Origin: Methylotenera oryzisoli_B
Lineage (GTDB): Bacteria > Pseudomonadota > Gammaproteobacteria > Burkholderiales > Methylophilaceae
DNA length: 64,000 nucleotides
Assembly (NCBI GenBank): GCA_965613685.1
Contig: OZ277031.1
Span: 248,001-312,000, forward strand
Direction: 5' to 3'
In this document: positions 15,535-24,540 of the stretch, piece by piece
Numbering within the stretch: position 1 is the stretch's first letter
Layout of the letters: each line of letters begins with the position of its first letter
Program-made: the position numbers and the translations under genes
Notes under the pieces: generated by a model
Databases searched by the model: none
The model's input: only the letters and a program-made list of their open reading frames with translations
Told to the model about the DNA's origin: nothing

Positions 15535-17847
15535 GTGAAACAAAATTTAAATTACAAAAAATTAACCGTGCAATTAGCATTGGTCGGATTAGCCGGCTTT
15601 GCATTACCAGCTTTTTCTGCAGACAGTGTTACCGCACCTGTGGTGGTAACGGGAACACGTATTGAGCAAAACAGTTTTGACTTACCTATGTCTATAGACT
15701 CCGTTGCTGCCGAGCAAATACAAGAAGGGCAACTAAAGGTTAACCTCTCTGAATCATCCAGCCGAGTACCTGGCGTAGTTGTCAATAACCGAAACAACCC
15801 AGCACAAGATTTGGCTATTCAAATTCGTGGTTTTGGTGCACGTTCGGCTTTTGGTGTCCGAGGTGTGCGCCTTTATGCTGATGGTATTCCTATGACCATG
15901 CCAGATGGCCAGGGTCAGACAGGGACGTTTAATTTGGATACCGCTGAAAGAATAGAGTATTTGCGCGGTCCATTCTCCGCGCTTTACGGCAACTCATCAG
16001 GTGGCGTGGTGCAAATTTTTACTAAAGATGGTGAAGCGGATCCAACACTCACAGGTGGCGTGACATTTGGTAGTTATAACACCGATAGAGAAAGTTTAAC
16101 TTTTAGTGACAGCGGTGAAGGTTTTGACTACGTGATCAATGCTAATACCTATAGCAGTGATGGCTATCGTGCTCAATCGACTACTCGCCGCGACACGGTT
16201 CATGCAAAAATTAATTTTAAAATTAACGAAGACACCAAACTTAGTTTGGTAGCAACGGGCTTAGATCAGCCAAACAATCTTGATCCACAAGGCTTAACTG
16301 CAGCACAAATGCAAACAAATCGTAGGCAAGCGGGAACGAACTCTGATATTTTTAACACCCGGGTTTCTAAGAGTCAGAAACAAGTGGGCGCAACACTTGA
16401 GCATTTGCTATCTGCAAATGATACATTGCGTTTCATGACTTATTACGGTCAACGAGACAACGAGCAATTTTCATCGATTTCTGTTAATGCTCAATTAGAT
16501 GATCGAAATGGCGGGGGTGTTTCTACCATTGCAAGGGAGTTTGGCGGTATTGACGCGCGCTGGTCGCACAAGGGTAATTTGGGCGATAAAACATTTAATT
16601 TTACGCTCGGTACGAATTACGATCGTATGGTAGATGATAGAAAGGGCTATGAAAACTTTACGTCAAATGTTACTCCGTCCTTAATGAGAAATAATATTGG
16701 GGTTTTAGACGCAACGTATGGTAAAACAACTTGCGGCTCTTCTGGAGATGTAACAATTACTTGTGGTGTTCAAGGGATTTTGCGGCGCGATGAAAAAAAT
16801 ACCGCATCGAACTTTGATCAATATTTACAAGCATCATTTGATGTAGGTTCGAGATGGTCGGTAAATGGAGGTCTACGTCATAGTCGTGTGAGTTTTAAAA
16901 ATAATGATTTTTATACAAACGATCTTTATGTCACTCCTAACCCTGAAGTTGGAAGTAATAAAACAAATATAGATGATAGTGGTTCATTGACATTCAGTGA
17001 AACGACGCCCGTTATAGGGGCTGTCTTTAAAGTTACAGACTCTTTCAATTTATTTGCAAACGCAGGTGAAAGTTTTGAAACACCAACACTTATTGAAATG
17101 GCTTATAAAACATCTGGATCTGGACTTAATCTTGATCTCAAACCAGCAAAAAGCAGGCAATATGAAGTTGGCATGAAATGGATGTTGGGGAACGCTACTT
17201 TACTTAATGCATCTTTTTATAAGATAGATACGGATAATGAAATTGTTATTCAGCAATCTGCAGGTGGCCGAGCTGTTTATCAGAATGTTAAAAGCAGTGA
17301 ACGTAAGGGATTCGAATTGTCGCTGGACACTAGGTTTGATAATGGTTTAGCTGGATATATAGCCTATTCCTACTTAGATGCAGCATTGACATCTGCTTTT
17401 AGCACTTGTAGACCATTTTCTGGCCTGCAAACAAGATGCGAAGCTGCCACTACGATTGCGACCTCTACCGATTCAGGAGTTGAAACCATTCAATCAGGGG
17501 CTCATATTCCAGGGACATACAAGCAAACTCTTTATGGCGAAGTTTCATGGAAATACAAGCCACTTGGATTTTCAACTGCTCTAGAAGGTCGCGCTAACAG
17601 TAAAACTTATGTGGCATTTAAAACCGAATACGGCAGTGCAGATGGCTATGCAGTTGCTGCTTGGCGTGGTGGTTTTTCACAAAAACTAAACAACTGGAAT
17701 ATAACTGAGTTTGTTCGAATAGAAAACTTGTTCGATAAAGATTACGTTGGTTCTGTAAGGGTTGGTGATTTGAATAGTCGATATTATGAATCTGCACCAG
17801 GGCGTAATTGGTTGCTAGGCTTAAGTGCGGCTTATAGTTTTAAATAG
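15535..17847 (+). CDS. TonB-dependent outer membrane receptor
   Basis: A 770-residue outer membrane receptor. Residues 1-29 look like a signal peptide ending AFSA; VVVTGTRIEQ starts the plug domain; the rest is a 22-strand barrel by family knowledge. Plug motifs include IQIRGFGARSAFGVRGVRLYADGIPMTMPDGQG and EYLRGPFSALYGNSSGGVVQIFT. The start is GTG at 15535, with GAGG upstream. The C-terminus is YSFK, so the usual terminal aromatic residue is second to last. The DNA, especially its 3' half, is poorer in GC than its neighbours, hinting at transfer. Substrate (siderophore, metal or other) cannot be told. Confidence 0.88.
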   Translation: MKQNLNYKKLTVQLALVGLAGFALPAFSADSVTAPVVVTGTRIEQNSFDLPMSIDSVAAEQIQEGQLKVNLSESSSRVPGVVVNNRNNPAQDLAIQIRGFGARSAFGVRGVRLYADGIPMTMPDGQGQTGTFNLDTAERIEYLRGPFSALYGNSSGGVVQIFTKDGEADPTLTGGVTFGSYNTDRESLTFSDSGEGFDYVINANTYSSDGYRAQSTTRRDTVHAKINFKINEDTKLSLVATGLDQPNNLDPQGLTAAQMQTNRRQAGTNSDIFNTRVSKSQKQVGATLEHLLSANDTLRFMTYYGQRDNEQFSSISVNAQLDDRNGGGVSTIAREFGGIDARWSHKGNLGDKTFNFTLGTNYDRMVDDRKGYENFTSNVTPSLMRNNIGVLDATYGKTTCGSSGDVTITCGVQGILRRDEKNTASNFDQYLQASFDVGSRWSVNGGLRHSRVSFKNNDFYTNDLYVTPNPEVGSNKTNIDDSGSLTFSETTPVIGAVFKVTDSFNLFANAGESFETPTLIEMAYKTSGSGLNLDLKPAKSRQYEVGMKWMLGNATLLNASFYKIDTDNEIVIQQSAGGRAVYQNVKSSERKGFELSLDTRFDNGLAGYIAYSYLDAALTSAFSTCRPFSGLQTRCEAATTIATSTDSGVETIQSGAHIPGTYKQTLYGEVSWKYKPLGFSTALEGRANSKTYVAFKTEYGSADGYAVAAWRGGFSQKLNNWNITEFVRIENLFDKDYVGSVRVGDLNSRYYESAPGRNWLLGLSAAYSFK

Positions 17848-17851
17848 AGAA

Positions 17852-17890
17852 TTGCTGTTAAAGCATGCTCACCACATGCTTTAACAGCAA
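17852..17890. terminator. 16-bp hairpin between the receptor gene and coaBC
   Basis: A perfect inverted repeat, arms 17852-17867 and 17875-17890, with a seven-base loop. It starts five bases after the receptor stop codon and covers the last codons and stop of the convergent coaBC (stop at 17858-17860). T runs are short, so efficiency is uncertain. Confidence 0.65.
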
Positions 17891-19048
17891 GTCGGCAATC
17901 ACACTTTTTGGCGCGCGTTCTAAGGGATGCGCGCCATTTTTGTCTAATAGCGTCACCGTGTTGTCGTCATCACCCATTGCATCGCTGACTAAATTGGCCA
18001 CCATGAGTGGCAATTTTTTTGCCTGGCGTTTCGCTTCAGCGTGATCCAATAGCTTTTCTGTTTCGGCGGCAAAGCCCACGCAGAATGGGGCTTTAGGCAG
18101 GCTGGCGACTTCAGCCAATATGTCTTTATTGGGGCTAAGTGCTAGCGTTAAGCTGGCATTGCTTTTCTTGATTTTTTCCGCATGCGGCGCACTGGGGCGA
18201 TAATCGGCCACCGCTGCCACGCTGATAAATATATCTTGATTGCCTACTTGGCCCATCACCGCCTTATACATGGCATCGCTACTGGTGGCCTTAATGGTGT
18301 TAACCGAATCGGGGGCATTCAATGCGCTGGCACCGCTAACCAAAGTCACGATGGCCCCCATGTCCGCCGCCACTTGTGCGATCGCGTAGCCCATTTTGCC
18401 GCTGCTTAAATTGGTGATGGCGCGCACCGGATCTATCATTTCCAAAGTTGCCCCGGCAGTAATGAGCACGCGTTTTCCGGCCAATAGTTTGGGGGTAAAG
18501 TGTGCGTTTACTAACCTGAGCAAGGCCTCTGCTTCTAGCATGCGGCCTAGGCCAATTTCACCGCAGGCTTGCTCGCCACTATCAGGCCCAAGCAGGTTGA
18601 TGCCGTCGGCTTGCAGTTGAGCGACGTTGCGTTGGGTGGCTGGGTTTTCCCACATTTGTTTATTCATGGCCGGTGCTACCAGCAGTGGGCAATCTCTGGC
18701 TAAACACAAAGTGGAGAGCAAATCGTCGGCTCGGCCTTGCATCAATTTAGCTAAAAAATCGGCACTGGCGGGCGCGACCAATATGGCGTCGGCCTGACGC
18801 GAAAGCTCAATATGCGGCATGCCATTGCTGATGCTGCTGTCCCACATGTCTATGTATACCGGCTTGCCAGATAGCGCTTGCATGGTCACCGGCGTAATGA
18901 ATTGGCAGGCGGCTTGCGTCATCACCACTTGCACATCGATGTTGGCTTTAACCAATAAGCGAACCAATTCGGCCGCTTTGTAAGCGGCGATGCCGCCGGT
19001 GATGCCCAGCACTAAAGACTTGTTTTTTATTGGATTATTTTTTTGCAT
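17858..19048 (-). CDS. coaBC: Bifunctional phosphopantothenoylcysteine decarboxylase/synthetase
   Basis: Makes 4'-phosphopantetheine from 4'-phosphopantothenate in coenzyme A synthesis, using FMN in the N-terminal CoaC half and CTP in the C-terminal CoaB half. The 396-residue product has the CoaC motifs GGIAAYKAAEL, PASADFLAKL, PAMNKQMW and ACGEIGLGRM, then the CoaB start LITAGATLEMIDPVRAITNLSSGKMG. The length is normal. The last codons lie inside a terminator-like hairpin. It is divergent from radC. Confidence 0.96.
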   Translation of the reverse strand: MQKNNPIKNKSLVLGITGGIAAYKAAELVRLLVKANIDVQVVMTQAACQFITPVTMQALSGKPVYIDMWDSSISNGMPHIELSRQADAILVAPASADFLAKLMQGRADDLLSTLCLARDCPLLVAPAMNKQMWENPATQRNVAQLQADGINLLGPDSGEQACGEIGLGRMLEAEALLRLVNAHFTPKLLAGKRVLITAGATLEMIDPVRAITNLSSGKMGYAIAQVAADMGAIVTLVSGASALNAPDSVNTIKATSSDAMYKAVMGQVGNQDIFISVAAVADYRPSAPHAEKIKKSNASLTLALSPNKDILAEVASLPKAPFCVGFAAETEKLLDHAEAKRQAKKLPLMVANLVSDAMGDDDNTVTLLDKNGAHPLERAPKSVIADLLLKHVVSML

Positions 19049-19154
19049 AGGGGTGGAAAAATAAGTTTACTATCTCGCTAATGCGTTCATTTTAATACGA
19101 AAATCGTCGCTATAGCATGAATCCCTAAGCCGACACAGCAAAAAGGACAAAATC

Positions 19155-19829
19155 ATGGCAATTACCGATTGGCCTCTGGCAGAACGTCCGCGTGAAAAAC
19201 TTTTGGCGCAAGGGGTCAGCGCCTTATCTGATGCCGAGTTATTGGCGGTGTTTTTAAGGGTAGGCGTGCGCGGTAAAAGTGCGGTGGATTTGGGTCGCGA
19301 TTTATTGCAACACTTTGGCAGTTTGACCGGGATTTTTTCCGCAAGCCAAGCTGAATTGTCGCAAGTGCGTGGCATGGGCCCAAGCAAATACGTGCAGCTG
19401 CAAGCCATTTTTGAAATGAGTCGGCGCGCGCTAAAGGAAAACATGCAAATGCAAGATGCCTTGACATCGCCGCAACACGTGCGCGATTTTCTCTGTTTAA
19501 AATTAGCCAGCTTGCCTTACGAAGTGTTCATGGTGCTGTTTTTGGATGCGCAAAATAAGCTGATCAGTGCCGACGAGTTGTTTCGTGGCAGCCTAACGCA
19601 AACCAGCGTCTACCCACGCGAAGTGGTCAAGCACGCGCTGCAGCACAATGCCGCCAGCGTGATCTTGGCACACAATCACCCCTCCGGTTTGGCCCAACAA
19701 AGTCAGGCCGACGAGCTCATTACCCAGCAATTAAAACAGGCGCTAGCCCTAATAGAAGTGCGGGTGCTAGACCATTTTATCGTGGCTGGAAACACAACTT
19801 TTTCATTCGCTGAGCGTGGTTTGTTGTAA
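19155..19829 (+). CDS. radC: RadC family JAB domain protein
   Basis: A 224-residue RadC-like protein. The N-terminal helix-hairpin-helix region (LSDAELLAVFLRVGVRGKSAVDLGRDLL) precedes a JAB/MPN metal-binding domain with His173, His175 and Asp186 in AHNHPSGLAQQSQAD. The family was once linked to DNA repair, but its function is unsettled. This chromosomal copy next to coaBC and ribosomal protein genes is the usual core version. It ends nine bases before the MgtC-type gene. Confidence 0.93.
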   Translation: MAITDWPLAERPREKLLAQGVSALSDAELLAVFLRVGVRGKSAVDLGRDLLQHFGSLTGIFSASQAELSQVRGMGPSKYVQLQAIFEMSRRALKENMQMQDALTSPQHVRDFLCLKLASLPYEVFMVLFLDAQNKLISADELFRGSLTQTSVYPREVVKHALQHNAASVILAHNHPSGLAQQSQADELITQQLKQALALIEVRVLDHFIVAGNTTFSFAERGLL

Positions 19830-19838
19830 ACTAAAACC

Positions 19839-21089
19839 ATGGGAAATATAGTGGTTTTAAATAACACGCTGTGGCTAAATTTGGCCGTCGCATTGGGCAT
19901 AGGTTTGTTGGTGGGGGCCGAGCGTGAGCGTAGCAAAGGCATGGATACTGACCGCTCTTTAGCGGGCATACGCACCTTTACTATCGTCGCTTTGCTGGGC
20001 GCCGTGAGCACGGTGGTGAGCTTTTGGTTGCTGATTGTTTCGGTGATCTGCGTAACGGTATTTGCTGCCCTAGCTTATGTTGTTAGGGTCAATGAGCACC
20101 CCGGTTTGACCACGGAGATCACCCTGGTGTTTACCGCTATATTGGGTGGCTTGGCCATGACCACGCCATCCTTGGCCGCCAGTTTAGCCGTCACCGCGGC
20201 CATCCTTTTGACCGCTAAAGAGCCCATCCATGGTTTCATTCGTGCCGCCGTCACCAAAGAAGAAGTCAACGATTTCCTTATTTTGGCCGCGGCCACACTG
20301 ATCGTCTTGCCCCTAGTACCCAATGAATTAATTGGGCCATTTGATGCCATCAATCCGCATAACCTTTGGTTGATTGTTATTCTGGTGATGCTCATCAGTG
20401 CGCTCGGGCATTTAGCCTTACGCGCGCTCGGCAGTCGCGTCGGCTTGCCTTTGGTTGGCTTGGTGTCGGGCTTCATTTCCAGCATTGCCACGGTTGTGGC
20501 CATGGGCCAACGTGCCAAACAAACGCCGGTGATTATGGAAGCCGCCGTAGCCGGTGCGCTGCTGTCGAGCTTAGCCACCGTTTTGCAATTAAGTGTGCTG
20601 TTAGCCGCCGTTCACCCGCCAACCTTGCAAGCCATGTTGGCGCCACTCATTTTTGCCGGGGTGACCGTGGCCATTTATGCCTTGGTCATCACCGTCAGTT
20701 GTTTTCACAAAGCCTGCCCAGAGGTGGGCCAGCCCAGTCAGACCTTTAGTGTAAAAACGGCATTTGGTTTAGCGGCCATTATCGGCGTAGCCTTGGTCGC
20801 CTCAGCGGCACTCAATGCCTGGTTTGGCCAAACCGGTGTGGTGTTTGCCTCCATGGCAGCCGGCGTGGCCGATGTGCATGCGGCCGCCATATCGGTTGCT
20901 TCATTGGCTGCTGCGGGTAACGTCAGTGCCACCAATGCGGTGGTGCCTATCTTGCTGGCCTTTAGCATCAATACTTTTTCCAAGGGCGTGGCAGCCCTGG
21001 TCGGCGGGGGCAAGGGTTTTGCTATGCAAGTCATACCCGGTTTGCTGGTGCAAGTGTTGGCCGCCTGGATGGGTTGGATGTTGTTTTAA
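19839..21089 (+). CDS. MgtC/SapB and DUF4010 membrane protein
   Basis: A 416-residue polytopic inner membrane protein. The N-terminus carries the MgtC/SapB motif LAVALGIGLLVGAERERSKG and RSLAGIRTFTIVALLGA (residues about 13-60); the C-terminal two thirds is a DUF4010-type helical domain. MgtC domains modulate Mg homeostasis and ATP synthase in pathogens, but this fused form has no settled role. It starts nine bases after radC and ends 25 bases before cstA, so co-transcription is possible. Confidence 0.85.
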   Translation: MGNIVVLNNTLWLNLAVALGIGLLVGAERERSKGMDTDRSLAGIRTFTIVALLGAVSTVVSFWLLIVSVICVTVFAALAYVVRVNEHPGLTTEITLVFTAILGGLAMTTPSLAASLAVTAAILLTAKEPIHGFIRAAVTKEEVNDFLILAAATLIVLPLVPNELIGPFDAINPHNLWLIVILVMLISALGHLALRALGSRVGLPLVGLVSGFISSIATVVAMGQRAKQTPVIMEAAVAGALLSSLATVLQLSVLLAAVHPPTLQAMLAPLIFAGVTVAIYALVITVSCFHKACPEVGQPSQTFSVKTAFGLAAIIGVALVASAALNAWFGQTGVVFASMAAGVADVHAAAISVASLAAAGNVSATNAVVPILLAFSINTFSKGVAALVGGGKGFAMQVIPGLLVQVLAAWMGWMLF

Positions 21090-21114
21090 CTTAAATTGAC
21101 GGGCTTAAATAATC

Positions 21115-23184
21115 ATGGGTAAACAGTTTAAATTCCTATTGTGGGTGGCCGTGCTAGGCCTAGGCTTGGCGGCCGTGTCGGCCATTGCTTTAAACCGCGG
21201 CGAGAGTATCAGTGCCATGTGGTTTATAGCCGCAGCAGCCTGCATTTACGCCATTGCTTACCGTTTTTACGCGGCTTGGATTGCCGCCAGTGTGCTCACG
21301 GTAGACGCCACCCGGGCGACGCCGGCGGAGCGCTTGGATAACGGTCGCGATTTTATTCCGACCAATAAATGGGTGGTGTTCGGCCACCATTTTGCTGCCA
21401 TTGCCGGCCCCGGTCCGTTGATTGGCCCAACCTTGGCTGCTCAGTTTGGGTATTTACCCGGCACCTTGTGGATATTAGTTGGCGCGGTATTGGGCGGGGC
21501 AGTGCAGGACATGGTGACTTTGTTTTTCTCCACCCGGCGCAATGCTCGCAGCCTAGGCCAAATGGCCAGGGACGAAATCGGCCCGATAGGCGGGGCCGCT
21601 GCCTTAATCGGCACTTTCATGATCATGATCATCTTGATCGCGGTGTTGGGCTTAGTGGTGGTGAATGCCATGAAGCACAGCCCATGGGCCACCTCCACCG
21701 TTGCCGCCACCATCCCGATTGCCATGCTAGTGGGCTTTTACATGCGCAATTTTCGTCCGGGACGCGTATTAGAAGCCAGCTTATTGGGCGTGGCCCTGTT
21801 GTTATTGGCAGTGGTAGGCGGTGGTTGGATAGACCACCAAGCCATGCTGCGGCAGTGGTTTGATCACGAAGGCTTAAGTTTGGCCTGGGCCATTATAGCT
21901 TATGGCTTTGCCGCGGCGGTGGTGCCGGTTTGGTTGCTGTTAGCCCCACGCGATTATTTGTCGACCTTCGTGAAGTTAGGCACGGTCATTTTATTGGCGA
22001 TAGCTATCGTCATTTTGCAACCGCAAGTGCACATGCCGGCCTTAACCCAGTTTACCGATGGCAGTGGCCCCATATTCGGCGGCAAGCTGTTTCCTTTTGT
22101 CTTTATTACCATCGCTTGCGGCGCCATTTCCGGCTTTCATGCCTTGATCGCCTCTGGCACCACGCCTAAGTTGTTGGCCAATGAAGGCGACATACGCATG
22201 ATAGGTTACGGCGCCATGTTGTTAGAAAGTTTTGTCGCCATCATGGCCATGATCGCCGCCACCGTGTTGGAGCCAGGCGTGTTCTTCGCCATCAACAGCC
22301 CTGCTGGGGTGGTGGGCAGCGAGGCGGTGGACGCCATTGCTAAAATCAACAGTTGGGGCTTTGCCGTGACGGTAGAGCAAATGAATCAACTGGCAAGCGA
22401 CATGGGCGAAAGCAGTTTGTTTGCCCGCACCGGCGGTGCACCTAGCTTGGCGGTGGGCATGGCCAGTATATTTGGCCATGCTTTTGGTAAAAGCATGCTG
22501 GCCATTTGGTACCATTTTGCCATTATGTTCGAAGCGATTTTCATCCTCACCACCTTGGATGCGGGCACGCGCGCCGGCCGTTTTATGTTGCAAGACATGT
22601 TGGGCAACATTTGGCCAAAAATGGGCCAGACCTCGTGGATGCCTTCTGTCATGTTAACCAGCGGGCTAGTGGTGGCCGGTTGGGGTTATTTCTTATACAT
22701 AGGCGTGATAGACCCGAATGGGGGCGTGAACATTTTATGGCCCTTGTTCGGCATTGCTAACCAAATGCTGGCGGCCATTGCCTTGTGCGTGGCCACCGGT
22801 ATATTGGTTAAGTCCGGCAAATTTAAGGTGGCATGGATTACTGGCTTGCCTTTGGTTTGGCTGCTAACCGTGACCACCAGCGCCGCCTGGCAAAAAATAT
22901 TCAGCGACGACATTCGTGTCGGCTTTTTTGCTGCCGCCAACGATTTGGCGGCTAAATTAGCCGCCGGCGTGTTGCCATTAGAAAAAGCCGCGGTGGCGCC
23001 CAAGTTGATTTTCAACCAACAATTGGACGCTTATTTAACCGTGTTTTTGGTGGTGCTGTTGTGGGTGGTGGTGTTGGACATGCTCTACGTGCTGTATCGC
23101 TACTTTAGTAAACAGCCACTGATGCCATTGACCGAGGTGCCGTATCAACCCACCCGCTTGCTCGACAATTGGGTGCGTGACTGA
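21115..23184 (+). CDS. cstA: CstA family peptide/pyruvate transporter
   Basis: The 689-residue carbon starvation protein is an inner membrane transporter with about 16 membrane helices. Its E. coli homologues CstA and BtsT take up peptides or pyruvate. Conserved blocks include GRDFIPTNKWVVFGHHFAAIAGPGPLIGPTLAAQFG near residue 80 and HALIASGTTPKLLANEGDIRMIGYGAMLLES near 345. Its TGA overlaps the ATG of a YbdD-like gene by one base, the typical cstA-ybdD arrangement. Confidence 0.95.
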   Translation: MGKQFKFLLWVAVLGLGLAAVSAIALNRGESISAMWFIAAAACIYAIAYRFYAAWIAASVLTVDATRATPAERLDNGRDFIPTNKWVVFGHHFAAIAGPGPLIGPTLAAQFGYLPGTLWILVGAVLGGAVQDMVTLFFSTRRNARSLGQMARDEIGPIGGAAALIGTFMIMIILIAVLGLVVVNAMKHSPWATSTVAATIPIAMLVGFYMRNFRPGRVLEASLLGVALLLLAVVGGGWIDHQAMLRQWFDHEGLSLAWAIIAYGFAAAVVPVWLLLAPRDYLSTFVKLGTVILLAIAIVILQPQVHMPALTQFTDGSGPIFGGKLFPFVFITIACGAISGFHALIASGTTPKLLANEGDIRMIGYGAMLLESFVAIMAMIAATVLEPGVFFAINSPAGVVGSEAVDAIAKINSWGFAVTVEQMNQLASDMGESSLFARTGGAPSLAVGMASIFGHAFGKSMLAIWYHFAIMFEAIFILTTLDAGTRAGRFMLQDMLGNIWPKMGQTSWMPSVMLTSGLVVAGWGYFLYIGVIDPNGGVNILWPLFGIANQMLAAIALCVATGILVKSGKFKVAWITGLPLVWLLTVTTSAAWQKIFSDDIRVGFFAAANDLAAKLAAGVLPLEKAAVAPKLIFNQQLDAYLTVFLVVLLWVVVLDMLYVLYRYFSKQPLMPLTEVPYQPTRLLDNWVRD

Positions 23185-23393
23185 TGACTGCCTTAGCCCG
23201 TCTCTGGAAAAAAATACGCCACTTGGGGCACCGCGTGCGCCAGTTAAGCGGTGACGATGCTTATGAGGTGTACGTCAAACACCATGCCGCTTTTCACCAA
23301 GCCAGCGTGGATGCGCCGCCCTTATTAAGCCGCAAAGAATTTTTTAAATATTGGCAAGACAGCCAATGGCAAGGGGTAAACCGTTGTTGTTAG
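23184..23393 (+). CDS. YbdD/YjiX family small protein
   Basis: A 69-residue protein that matches the YbdD/YjiX family: a basic N-terminal helix, the central DAYEVYVKHHAAFH, the SRKEFFKYWQDSQ motif and a C-terminal Cys-Cys pair (NRCC). Family members are encoded next to CstA or BtsT and are needed for full transport in E. coli. The ATG overlaps the cstA stop, so coupled translation is likely. Confidence 0.9.
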   Translation: MTALARLWKKIRHLGHRVRQLSGDDAYEVYVKHHAAFHQASVDAPPLLSRKEFFKYWQDSQWQGVNRCC

Positions 23394-23409
23394 CATGATG
23401 GCGGTATAG

Positions 23410-23464
23410 GTAGGAGCGGTGGCCCGCCGCGATACTGCAAATCGCGGCGGGGCACCGCTCCTAC
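23410..23464. repeat. REP-like inverted repeat, family A copy 1
   Basis: Arms 23410-23433 and 23441-23464 pair over 24 bases with one mismatch around a seven-base loop. Outer ends are GTAGGAGCGGTG and CACCGCTCCTAC, the family A termini seen again at about 32448, 38000, 50030, 52256 and 54324. It lies between the YbdD-like gene and the CinA-like gene and could act as an mRNA 3' hairpin. Confidence 0.85.
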
Positions 23465-23538
23465 GAAAGTATAAAAGGTGAAAAAAGCACTTGTGATACA
23501 GCGTAACGATTAAATAATAAAGATAGGCTCCAAGCAAC

Positions 23539-24279
23539 ATGAAAAACTTTGGTATCACCATCATAGGCGATGAAATCCTCTCCGGTAAGCGCCAAGACGC
23601 GCATTTGTCTTTTGTCGTTCAAGCCTTAAAAGCGCGCGGCTTGCAATTGGCTTGGGCGAATTATTTAGGCGACATCCCCGAGCAAATTACCGCCACACTC
23701 AAGGCCAGCATGGCGCGTGGCGACGTGGTATTTAGCTTTGGCGGCATAGGTGCCACGCCGGATGACTTTACCCGCCAATGCGCGGCCAATGCGGTGGGCG
23801 TGCCCATCGTTCGGCATCCACTCGCTTTAGCGGAAATAGAAGCGCAATACGGTGACACGGCTTACCCTAAACGTGTGCTCATGGCGGATTTTCCGCAAGG
23901 CGCCAACATCGTGCCCAATCCGGTCAACCGGGTGGCGGGTTTTTCTATCAACGAGCATTATTTTTTGCCCGGCTTTCCGCAAATGGCCCATCCCATGATT
24001 GAGTGGGTGTTGGATACGCATTACGCGTCGCTGTTTCATCAGCAAGATTACATCGAGGCCTCGATCTTGGTAACCGAAGCGGGCGAAAGCCGTTTGATTG
24101 ATTTAATGCAAAGCATCGTCACGCGCTACCCCGACTTGAAATTATTTAGCCTACCCAAACTCGATCATCAACGCAGCACCGAGCTGGGCGTGAAAGGGCC
24201 GGCACAATTGGTGCAAACCGCCATGGCGGAAATCAAGCAAGGCGTCAGTGCCCTTAATTTCCCTTGGACCAACTTATAG
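23539..24279 (+). CDS. CinA-like molybdopterin-binding domain protein
   Basis: A 246-residue protein with the MoCF/CinA N-terminal fold: TIIGDEILSGKRQDAH (residues 7-22) and the later GGIGATPDDFTRQ motif. It lacks the C-terminal nicotinamide-nucleotide amidase domain, which is encoded separately at 61208-61720. Homologues are annotated as competence/damage-inducible protein A or molybdopterin-binding proteins. Binding to a molybdopterin or ADP-ribose-type ligand is possible, but the activity is unknown. The stop codon overlaps the GTG of the next gene. Confidence 0.85.
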   Translation: MKNFGITIIGDEILSGKRQDAHLSFVVQALKARGLQLAWANYLGDIPEQITATLKASMARGDVVFSFGGIGATPDDFTRQCAANAVGVPIVRHPLALAEIEAQYGDTAYPKRVLMADFPQGANIVPNPVNRVAGFSINEHYFLPGFPQMAHPMIEWVLDTHYASLFHQQDYIEASILVTEAGESRLIDLMQSIVTRYPDLKLFSLPKLDHQRSTELGVKGPAQLVQTAMAEIKQGVSALNFPWTNL

Positions 24280-24533
24280 TGGATTGCCGGCAAGAGTGCG
24301 GCGCCTGTTGCATCGCCCCATCCATCAACAGCCCCATACCGGGCATGCCTAATGGTAAGCCGGCAGGGGTGCGCTGCGTGCAATTGGGCGCAGACCATCA
24401 ATGCCTGATTTTTGGCCTAGCTACACGCCCGGCCTTTTGTTTAGGCTTGCAGCCCAGTGCGGAAATGTGTGGCAACGATCGCGATCAAGCCATAATCTGG
24501 TTGACCGAGTTGGAGCATTTAACCCGGCCTTAA
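24279..24533 (+). CDS. YkgJ-family cysteine cluster protein
   Basis: An 84-residue protein with the arrangement CRQECGACC near the N-terminus, then Cys in GVRCVQL, DHQCLIF and PAFCLGL, typical of the YkgJ/UPF0153 zinc- or iron-chelating family. The conserved APSINSPIPGMPNGKPAGVRC block is present. The GTG at 24279 overlaps the upstream stop codon by one base and gives MDCRQECGACC, the usual N-terminus; a TTG at 24264 is the only longer choice. Function is unknown. Confidence 0.85.
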   Translation: MDCRQECGACCIAPSINSPIPGMPNGKPAGVRCVQLGADHQCLIFGLATRPAFCLGLQPSAEMCGNDRDQAIIWLTELEHLTRP

Positions 24534-24540
24534 ATAGCAC

